The translations under genes were made by a program, and so were the position numbers. The notes beneath the pieces are model-generated. The model was not told the origin of the DNA, did not search any database, and was given only the letters and a program-made list of their open reading frames with translations. DNA of 64,000 nucleotides from Solen grandis. Lineage: Eukaryota; Mollusca; Bivalvia; Adapedonta; Solenidae. Positions within the stretch are counted from its first letter, which is position 1. Every line of letters begins with the position of its first letter. Shown here one piece after another: positions 49,796 to 59,301 of this stretch. Location: contig CM037787.1 of assembly GCA_021229015.1 (NCBI GenBank), forward strand, positions 31,899,709-31,963,708, written 5' to 3'.

Positions 49796-51720
49796 GTGAC
49801 GTCATGTGACGTCATAGGGTGCTGATGATGCTTTTGTTCAAAAGCGAATACTTTGCTTTTATAACTCTGAAATTTTCATTATTCTGAACAACTGGCATCA
49901 TGTCGAAATCATTGTCCTAAAATGAAAATTAAGAAGTATGCTTATGACGTCACATGACGTCATATGACGTCATGACTCAAAATATTTGTAGAAATTCTGC
50001 AGAACTGCAAACTGTGTAAGTTTCAACTTTCTATCTCATCCTGAAGCTCTTTTATCCTAAAATGAAATTTTCGGTCCTATGTTCGAATCTTATTTCAGCC
50101 ACAGAACTTCGGTCTTTCGGAATTTTGGTTAGCTGACAGGATATGCACACCTTTGATTCAAGATGTACCATCTGTGAAAATTTGAAGAAAATCTGACCAT
50201 AAATGACGGCTGTAGAGCGCGAACACCATTTTTCACTATTTTTAGCTGTGACGTCATGTGACGTCATAGGGTGCTGAAAATCATTGAAATCAAAATTTCC
50301 TCACGTGACTAATAAGCCATAAAAATTTCATCGTCCTAGGACTATTGCAACATATAAAAATAAGCGTTTAGTTAGGAAGAAGAAAAGAATAATAATAATA
50401 ATAACTAGATGTCATTCGTTTAAACGAATGATAGGACTTTCTGCAACATCTGCTTTATATAGTATATATAGAAGATGACATAATAGATAATCTGTCCAAA
50501 TTGCAACTTTCTATCTCCTCTATTTCTATATAAAATAGCACAAATAGAACACATTCTGTGAATTTTAATAAAAGTCCGCCCATATCTTGCACATGTAGTT
50601 TACATACAACATTTATACTATGTCATATGACATGAAAGAAAAATGAAACAGTGTTCAAATGTAAGTTTCTAACTTTCATCACACATAGAATTTCATCACT
50701 CCAGCTCAGTTGTAACCTTGTTTAATTTTAGCCTCATTAGGAAGAAGTATTGAATATTTGTATAGTGCTATATCCTTTCGACACCTGTAACGTAGTTAAT
50801 CGTATTTAGCGATTTTGGCGTGTTTGGGCTTCCGTAGTTTTGCCATAAATTCCTGGAATTTCGAACTATGGTGATATTTTGAAAGGTAACATCCCAGCCT
50901 ACAAACTGATGCAATATGAATATCGTTAGCATAACAATGCAGTTTTTAGATGGTCTAAAATGTGGGGCTGCGTGTGAATTTTTCAAGGCTTGCAAACTGC
51001 TCGCTAGCTACATAGTGTTGCAAATACGGATTTTTGTCTTGTGCCGTTGTACATGTATTAACTTCAATGCTTATTTTGGAAACAGTCAACATTCGACAAA
51101 AAACAACAACAACAACAAAAAAAAAAAAAAAAAATCAAGATATAGCCCATCAATTGCAATTTGATTTTTTTTTTTTTTTTTTTTTTTTTAAGTCGTTGCG
51201 CAACTATTTTAGCTTGGTGACCCCTGCGCGTGACCTTTTCCATATTTTTATGATGCATGATTATGAAATATCTTATTTTCCATGTAACTTTCTTATATGA
51301 AGTCCAATTTCAATAAACTTGGTACCGTTAGAAAGCTCTTAAAACATGCTACATTTTATACGCATAATGTGTAGACTTATCTTCAGTCGTTTCTGAGATA
51401 TTGACTGTTAAACCTCAAGAAAACAGCATATTATCAGCAAAATTAGCTTCATTTCATTTAGCTTATAACTTTGTATTGCGTAAACCAATTTTAATAAACT
51501 AAATATCTTTGGAAACGTCAATTATTCAGCTATAATTCTTATTCATACATATATTTACAAAAATCGATATTTATTGAGATATGGCTACATATATGCAGTA
51601 GGGGTGAAATCAAAATTTCCTCACGTGCCTAATAACCCATAAAAATTTTTCGTCCTAGGACTATTGCAACATATTAAAATAAGCGTTTAGTTAGGAAGAA
51701 GAAAAGAATAATAATAATGA
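49796..51720 (-). repeat. Partial third copy of the duplication
   Basis: Continues the 6705-bp offset through the last type-A monomers, the cap at 50405, module X (50445-51190) and module Y (51190-51605). It shows more differences than copies 1 and 2 have between each other, for example in module X near 50800 and 50970 and in the homopolymer tract. Beyond the CRE cluster at about 51735 it departs into type-C monomers, whereas copies 1 and 2 continue with type A. Confidence 0.8.
50405..50444 (-). mobile_element. Helentron-like 3' cap
   Basis: Minus-strand GCAGAAAGTCCTAT, CATTCGTTTAAACGAATG, ACAT, CTAG. Ends the third module X of the reverse block. Confidence 0.75.
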
Positions 51721-53444
51721 ACAAATGACGTCACGTGACGTCATATGACGTTTATTTTCACATAATTGTTAAGACACCCAGAGACCTACTAACTGACAAA
51801 ATTTCAACTTTCTATCTCAAATAGGACAGTTTTTATAAGCATTTAGAAATTGACGTCATTGGTTCGAATCTTGGATCCGCCATATATGCTTTGACTTTTC
51901 GAATTTTGAAAAACGGACAACGGTATACACAATAAGAACGTAATATACACATTCTGTGAAAATTTGATGAAAATCGGCCCATTAATAATGGCTCTGAACC
52001 GTGTACAAACTTTTGTAGTTTTAAAGCTTCTGAAAATATTGAAATCAATTTAAAAATTTTAATATTTGAAATACATTTTCATTTATAGACGTCACGTGAC
52101 GTCATATGACATTTATTTTTACAAAATGTATAAGACTCCGAGAGACCTATATTCTGACCAAATATCACTTTTCTATCTCAAATAGGACCGATTTTATAAG
52201 CATTTAAAATTGTATGACCTTGGTTCGAATCTTGAATTCGCTATAGAACCATGGACTTTTCGAATTTTGAAAAAAGGACATCGGTATACACAATAAGAAC
52301 TTAATATACACTTTCTGTGAAAATTTGATAAAAATCGGCCCATTAATAATGGCTCTAAACCGTGTACAAACTTTCTTAGTCAATTTCAAATGTGACGTCA
52401 TATGACGTCATAGACTTCTGAAAATCATTGAAATCGAAATTTCAGCATCTGAAGCATGCGGCATTAAATTTTCATTGCCCTTCGAAAATTTCAATATCTA
52501 GAAATAATCTTGTTAGAATTAGAAATTCATTATCATATAATGACGTCACGTGACGTCATATGACATTTATTTTCACAAAATATTTAAGACTTCCAGAGAC
52601 CTATATACTGACCCAATATCATCTTTCTATCTCAAATAGGACCGATTTTATAAGAATTTGAAAATTTACGACCTTGGTTCGAATCTTGGAATCGCTATAG
52701 AACCTTGGACTTTTCGAATTTTGAAAAACGGACACCGGGATGCACAACTAGAACATAATATACACATTCTGTGAAAATTTGATGAAAATCGGTTCATTAA
52801 TAATGGCTCTGGACCGCGTACAAACTTTTGCAGCTTATTTCAAGTGTGACGTCATATGACGTCATAGAGATATGAAAATCATAGAAATCAAAATATCATC
52901 TCTTCGAGAATATGACATCAAAATTTCATTGCCCTTGGACCATATTAACATATATAATTATGTGTTTAAAAATTAGAAATTTGATGACGTCATATGACGT
53001 CACAAGACGTCCATTTTCACAAAATATTTAAATCTATCGGAGATCTATATACTGACAAAATATCAACCTTCTGTCTCATTTAGGGACGATTTTATGAGCA
53101 TTTATCAATTTGACGTCCTTGGTTTGAATCTTGCATTCGCCATAGAACCTTGTGCTTTTCGAATTTTGAAAAACGGACACCGAGATGCACAACTAGAACT
53201 TAATATACACATTCTGTGAAAATATGATAAAAATCGATTTATTAATTATCGCTCTGGACCGCGTACAAACTTTTGTAGCAAATTGCCAAGTGTGACGTCA
53301 TATGACGTCATAGGCATATGAAAATTATAGAATTTTTTATTTACGCATATGAATAATATGCCATCAAAATTTCATTCTCCTAGGACGATTGCAACATATG
53401 AAAATCCGTGAGGAAGAAAAGAATAATAATAATAATAATAAAAA
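51721..53444 (-). repeat. Type B/C monomer array, reverse orientation
   Basis: Four monomers on the minus strand with CRE clusters near 52085, 52395, 52850 and 53295; the first interval is shortened. Several CREs are mutated. It ends at a degraded head (AGGAAGAAAAG) and (ATT)n beside the cap at 53445. Confidence 0.82.
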
Positions 53445-53485
53445 CTAGATGTTCTTTTGTTCTGACAAAAGATAGGACTTTCTGC
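53445..53485 (-). mobile_element. Helentron-like 3' cap, alternative stem
   Basis: Minus-strand GCAGAAAGTCCTAT, stem CTTTTGT / ACAAAAG with loop CAGA, spacer AACAT, CTAG, then TT. It is preceded on its own strand by a distinct tail (53486-53640) not seen elsewhere. Confidence 0.72.
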
Positions 53486-56484
53486 GACACTGAGTCAAAC
53501 TTGAGCGACTGAGTCACTTTGATCTTTTTACACATGCTATCTAAATATCAGTATCCTAGCTCATCTGGATAAGATGTTATGCTTGAATGGATTTTGACGT
53601 TGTCTTCTTCCAAAGATTCTCAGTCATTTTTTTTAGTTTTGGAAGATGAAGACTGGGATGCACAACTACATTGTAATATACACGTTCTGTGAAATTTTCA
53701 TCAAAAACCCGTCCAGAAATAATGGCTGTAGAGCGCATACAACCGTTTGTTAATATAAGAAATTATTTTCATGTAATTACGTCATGTGTCGTCATATGAC
53801 GTTCATTTTCACAAAATGTTAAAAGTTATCCAGAGACGTACATATTGACAAAATATCAACTTTCTATATCATATAGAACCGATAATATAAGCATTTAAAA
53901 ATTGACGTCCTTGGTTCAAATCTTGGATATGCCATAGAACCTTGGACTTTTCAAATTTTGAAAAACGGACACCGGAACGCACAACTAGAACCTATTATGC
54001 AGATTCTGTGAAAATATGATGAAAATCAAGTCTTTAATAATGGCTCTGGACGGTGAACAAACTCTTGTAGTCAATTTCATAGTGAGGTCATGGACCTATA
54101 AAAATCATAGAAATCGAAATATCAGCTTCTAAAGCATATGTTCATGAATTTTCATTGCCCATGGACCATTGTATCATATACGATTTTCTTGTTAATATTA
54201 GAAATACGTTTTCATGCAATGACGTCATATGACGTTCTTTTTCACAAAATATCAGTCACCGAGAGACCTACATACTGACAAAATTTCAACTTTCTATTTC
54301 AAATAGGACCGATTTAAAAAGCATTTAAAAATTGACGTCCTTGGTTCGAATCTTGGATTTGCCATAGATCCTTGGACTTTTCGAATCTTGAAAAACGGAC
54401 ACCGGGATACACAATAAGAACCTAATATACATATTCTGTGAAAATTTGATGAAAATCGGCCCATTAATAATGGCTCTGGACGGTGTACAAACTTTCAGAG
54501 TCAATTTCAATTGTGACGTCACATGACGTCATAAGCCTATGTTAATCATTGAAATCGAAATTTCAGCATCTGAAGCATATGTCATTAAATTTTCATTGCC
54601 ATTCAATAATTTCAACATATAGAAATATTCTTGTTAATATTAGAAAAACATTTTCATATAAAGACGTCATATGACGTTCATTTTAACAAAATCGTTAAGG
54701 CTCACAGAGACCTATATACTGACCAAATATCAACCAAATATCTCAAAAAGGACCGATTTTATAAGCATTTGAAAATTTACGACCTTGGTTCGAATCTTGG
54801 ATTCGCCATAGATCCTTGGACTTTTCGAAAGTTGAAAAACGGACACCGGGAAGCACAACTAAAACCTAATATACACATTCTGTGAAAATTTGATGAAAAT
54901 CGGTCCATTAATAATGGCTCTGGACAGTGTACAAACTTTCGTAGCCAATTTCAAATGTGACGTCATAGGCATATGAAAATCATTGAAATCGAAATTTCAG
55001 CATCTGAAGCCTGTGTCATTAAATTTTCATAGCCCTTCGAAAATTTCAACATAAAGAAATAATCCAGTAAATATTAGAAATACATTATCATATAATGACG
55101 TCACGTGACGTCATATGACGTTAATTTTCATAAAATCGTTAAGACTCCCAGAGACCTATATACTGACCAAATATCAACTTTCTATTTTAAAAAGGACCGA
55201 TTTTATAAGCATTTGAAAATTTACGACCTTGGTTCGAATCTTGGAATCGCTATAGAACCATGGACTTTTCGAACTTTGAAAAACGGACACCGAGATGCAC
55301 AACTAGAACTTAATATACACATTCTGTGAAAATTTGATGAAAATCGGCCCATTAATAATGGCTCTGGACCGTGTACAAACGTTCGTAGTCAATTTCAAAT
55401 GTGACGTCATATGACGTCATAGGCTTCTGAAAATCATTGAAATCGAAATTTTAGCGTCTGAATCATTTGTCATTAAATTTTCATTGCCCTTCGACAATTT
55501 CAACATATAGAAATACTCTTGTTAATATTAGAAATACATTATCATATAATGACGTCACGTGACGTCATATGACGTTTATTTTCACAAGATGTTTAAGACT
55601 CTCAGAGACCTATATACTGACCGAATATCATCTTTCTATCTCAAATAGGACTGATTTTATAAGCATTTGAAAATTTACGACCTTGGTTCGAATCTTGAAT
55701 TCGCTATAGAACCATGGACTTTTCGAACTTTGAAAAACGGACACCGAGATGCACAACTAGAACTTAATATACACATTCTGTGAAAATTTGATGAAAATCG
55801 GCCCATTAATAATGGCTCTGGACCGTGTACAAACGTTCGTAGTCAATTTCAAATGTGACGTCATATGACATCATAGGCTTCTGAAAATCATTGAAATCGA
55901 AATTTTAGCATCTGAAGCATGCGGCATTAAATTTTCATTGCCCTTCGAAAATTTCAACATATAGAAATAATCTTGTTAGAATTAGAAATTCATTATCATA
56001 TAATGACGTCACGTGACGTCATATGACATTTATTTTCACAAAATGTTTAAGACTCCCAGAGACCTATATACTGACCTAATATCACCTTTCTATCTCAAAT
56101 AGGACCGATTTTATAAGCATTTGAAAATTTACGACCTTGATTCGAATCTTGGAATCGCTATAGAACCTTGGACTTTTCGAATTTTGAAAAATGGATACCG
56201 GGATGCACAACTAGAACTTAATATACACATTCTGTGAAAATTTGATGAAAATCGGTTCATTAATAATGAGTCTGGACAGTCTACAACTTTTTGTAGCATA
56301 TGTCAATTGTGACGTCATATGACGTCATAGACATATGAAAATCATAGAAATCAAAATTTCCTCACGTGACTAATAAGCCATAAAAATTTCATCGTCCTAG
56401 GATTATTGCAAAATAGAAAAATAAGCGTTTAGTTAGGAAGAAAAAAAGAATAATAATAATAATAAGAAGAAGAAGAATAAACAG
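53486..56484 (-). repeat. Distinct tail and type B/C monomer array, reverse orientation
   Basis: A tail of about 150 bp with no match elsewhere in the window, then six or more diverged B/C monomers with clusters near 54210, 54520, 54960, 55405, 55860 and 56310. The array ends in head CTTCCTAACTAAACGC (about 56420) and (ATT)n/(CTT)n (56445-56480). Monomers nearest 53.7-54.1 kb have lost most CREs; those at 55-56.3 kb are well preserved. Confidence 0.82.
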
Positions 56485-56683
56485 TACAAACCCAATAGGA
56501 CTTTCTGCTTGAGGCAGAAAGCCCTAATAACAAACCCAATAGGACTTTCTGCTTTAGGCAGAAAGTCCTAATAATAATAATAATAAACATAACAAACCCA
56601 ATAGGACTTTCTGCTTTAGGCAGAAAGTCCTAATAAACATAACAAACCCAAAAGGTCTTTCTGCTTGAGGCAGAAAGCCCTAA
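56485..56683 (-). mobile_element. Four stacked 5' caps
   Basis: Minus-strand caps at 56485-56527, 56531-56572, 56592-56633 and 56642-56683. Each has AGG(A/G)CTTTCTGC, a 3-6 nt loop, the complement, and TTGGGTTTGT. They are separated only by short ATT or ATGTTT spacers. The outermost cap abuts LINE coding sequence at 56684. This is the strongest sign that elements insert just inside the 5' end of earlier copies. Confidence 0.8.
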
Positions 56684-57410
56684 TGATAAAGAAAGATTAG
56701 AAAAAGTCCAACATGAAGCAGCGAGAATTGTTTCTGGTGCCAGTAAACTTGTTTCAATTAATGATTTGTACAATGAAGTTAAATGGGAATCCTTAGAAAC
56801 TAGAAGATCTGAACATGAATTAATAATGCTTTACAAAATGATAAACAATCTAACACCTGAGTATTTATCAAGTAAAATTCCACTTACCATAGGTCAAAAT
56901 ACTTCTTATGCTTTACGAAATTTTGATGATTTACAAACAATTCGTTCAAGAACAACTACATATCATATTTCTTTTCTACCATCATCTATTAAAGATTAGA
57001 ATAACTTGCCACCTGAAATTCAAAACGCTGACTCCGTAAGATCGTTCAAATATTTACTTAATAAAAATGTAAGTAAACCACCACCTTAATTCTATCATGG
57101 TAATAGATATTCCCAAATGTTACATACTCGCATTCGAACAAACTGTAGTGGCCTTAATTATCATTTATTTCTTCTGAACGTTGCAGATTCTCCTTTATGC
57201 GCATGTGGAATGACTGAAACACCATTCCATTTTCTTTTAGAATGCCCACGTTATATCTTTTGTAGAAACTCAATGTTAAATGAACTACCCGTAAACACTC
57301 CTTTTGAAACTCTTTTATATGGAAATCCAAGTATGTCAACACAAGAAAACAAATCGATATTTGATTCTGTTCAAAGGTTTATTATCAATAGTAAACGTTT
57401 TCATTCCTGA
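56684..57410 (+). pseudogene. LINE reverse-transcriptase ORF, C-terminal end, interrupted
   Basis: A single frame runs from the edge of the caps to TGA at 57408. It holds QHEAARIVSGAS, LYNEVKW, ELIMLYKMINN, LPPEIQNADSVRSFK and then CACGMTETPFHFLLECP, the C-x-C...H....C motif at the C-terminus of invertebrate jockey/CR1-like LINE ORF2 proteins. Two in-frame stops break it: TAG at 56997-56999 and TAA at 57087-57089. The upstream part of ORF2 (endonuclease and RT core) is absent because the capped array adjoins. This is a dead fragment; the LINE clade is uncertain. Confidence 0.85.
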
Positions 57411-57720
57411 GCAATGAATTCCTGTGAGTGTAATTTTTCTTTTATTACGTATATATTGATCTTAAATCTACCCCCCCCCCCCCCCTCCCCTCCCGTTTCT
57501 CTCTCTCTCTCTCTAAAATATATTATGATGATTAGTGTTTTTATGATACATTCAAATTGTGAAAAATGATAATTTATAGTATCCACCGACAAATGTAATT
57601 AACAATAATATGGAGAAGACTTTTATAAGCCTTGGGCTTCCAGTCTAATCCAATTCTCAACATGTATATGTTATTGTTGTATTTACTTACTGCTTTGAAG
57701 AAATAAAAATGTTTAAACTA
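57411..57720 (+). mobile_element. LINE 3' UTR
   Basis: Non-coding sequence following the LINE frame, up to AATAAAAATG near 57702, which may be the polyadenylation signal. It contains a C15 run (57471-57485) and a (CT)n tract (57498-57514). The end of the element is estimated. Confidence 0.5.
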
Positions 57721-58069
57721 ACAATCGCATTCCGAATCATGGCGTGTTATTGCGAAGAATATCGGAAGTTGGGCGATGTTTGCCGACATTTGCCGTTATT
57801 TACCGAGCCCATTGGGGCTCATCTGTCTTAATCACATTGTTACCTCTCTTTGACATTGATGTAGAATAAGCAGGCAGTTGTTGTTATTGTGACCAATATT
57901 TGATATGACCCATAGGCAACATTTTTTTCAGTTTCTTTTTTCAGTTTTTTATGCACCTAGTCATATCATGATGTACATAGCCATAACATTTTGTACCTAG
58001 TCATATCATTGCCCTTTGTGTTCTATTATAAACTTATTTATTTTACATCGATTCAGAAACAAGTTCTTA
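57721..58069. other. Intergenic, nothing recognised
   Basis: AT-rich. An imperfect local repeat of (T)AGTCATATCAT with ACATAG or TTTTGTACC lies near 57958-58010. No gene or known repeat recognised. Confidence 0.4.
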
Positions 58070-58217
58070 CAACTTATATTAATCCCTCTCGACGGTTCCT
58101 GGGTTGGAACAGTACTTTGCACCCGGGAAATCGTGAGGAATTCCTGCCTCCAACGGGGTTCGAACCCACAAACTCCGGATACGTTGTCTCTTGACCAAGG
58201 CGCTCCTATCTGTCTCC
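58070..58217 (-). mobile_element. tRNA-derived SINE
   Basis: Read on the minus strand, GAGCGCCTTGGTCAAGAGA (A-box-like) is followed about 33 nt later by GGGTTCGAACCCC (B-box, positions 58155-58167) and then a non-tRNA body. The spacing and B-box fit an RNA polymerase III tRNA-derived SINE head. It does not fold as a full tRNA, so it is not a tRNA gene. Family not assigned. Confidence 0.65.
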
Positions 58218-58417
58218 TTCACTAAGGAAGTTGTTGGTGTTGTTTATGAGAACAACAATTTAATTGTTTGCTGCAATAAATTGGATCGTGTTTTAATGAT
58301 ATTGGTACAAAAAATAGTAATGAAACTTACTTTTATCAATCATTTTATCAATCAAGTTTTTAATGATCTGACACCATATTATAAAAGGGGGACGAACTTT
58401 CATTTATTTTATTTATT

Positions 58418-59101
58418 AGCTCACCTGAGCACAACGTGCTCAAGGGTGAGCTTTTGTGATGGCCCTTCGTCCGGCGTCCGTCGTGCGTCGTCAACAATTT
58501 GGCTTGTTAACACTCTAGAGGCCATATTTTTAGGCCAATCTTCATGAAACTTGGTCAGAATGTTTGTCTCCATTAAATCTTGGACAAGTTCGAACTTGGG
58601 TCAAATCTTATAAAAACCTTGTTAACACTCTAGAGGCCACATTTTTGGCCAAATCTTCATGAAACTTGGTCAGAATGTTTGTCTCCATAAAATCTTGGAC
58701 AAGTTCGAAATTGGGTCATGTGGGGTCAAAAAGTAGGTCATAAGGTCAAATCTAAGAAAAACATTGTTAACACTCTAGAGGCCACATGTATGGCCCAATC
58801 TTTATGAAACTTGGTCAGAATGTTTGTTCCTATAAGATCTTGGACAAGTTCGAAATTGGGTCATGTGGGGTCAAAACGTAGGTCATGAGATCAAATCTTA
58901 GAAAAACCTTGTTAACACTCTAGAGGCCACATTTTTGGCCATATCTTCATGAAACTTGGTCGGAATGTCTGTTTTCATAAAATCTTGGACAAGTTCAAAA
59001 GTGGGTCATGTGGTGTCAAAAAGTAGGTCAATATGAAAAATCTAACATATGTTGCTCATTTATAATCAGGTGAGCGATTCAGGGCCATCATGGCCCTCTT
59101 G
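58418..59101 (+). mobile_element. Second capped element family, complete 684-bp copy
   Basis: The 5' hairpin (58418-58452) begins AGCTCACCTGAGCAC and folds on GTGCTCAAGGGTGAGCT. The 3' end has subterminal CAGGTGAGC (59067-59075), hairpin GGGCCATCATGGCCC and CTCTTG, followed by TTT. Between them lie about four copies of a 145-bp unit (GTTAACACTCTAGAGGCC at 58505, 58621, 58766 and 58911). The layout parallels the main family: 5' hairpin, tandem core, inverted subterminal repeat, 3' hairpin. No coding capacity. Confidence 0.8.
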
Positions 59102-59259
59102 TTTATTTAAGTAAAGGGAAACTAATAGTAAACCTGTTTTGAATTAACATACTTTTTAAATAAGCGGGTAACTTACACAAAAATGTCGTTTCCATCGGTG
59201 TTTAATCAAATAAACATAACCATTCTCCTTTTCGAAAGTAATTCAAAGTGTCATTAATA

Positions 59260-59301
<42 letters not shown>

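Noticed and set aside
36596..50270. Dozens of 65-92 codon open frames starting MTSHDV or MTSHLK, as a multigene family
   Set aside because: They lie one per tandem monomer, start inside the CRE palindrome, and are closed by stops in related monomer types. Changes are not biased to third positions, so conservation follows from recent duplication.
58150..58200. A functional tRNA gene on the minus strand
   Set aside because: A- and B-box-like segments are present, but acceptor and anticodon stems do not form and a SINE body continues; a tRNA-derived SINE fits better.
57991..58225. Overlapping short + strand frames across the SINE
   Set aside because: They run through the tRNA-derived SINE and have no coding features.
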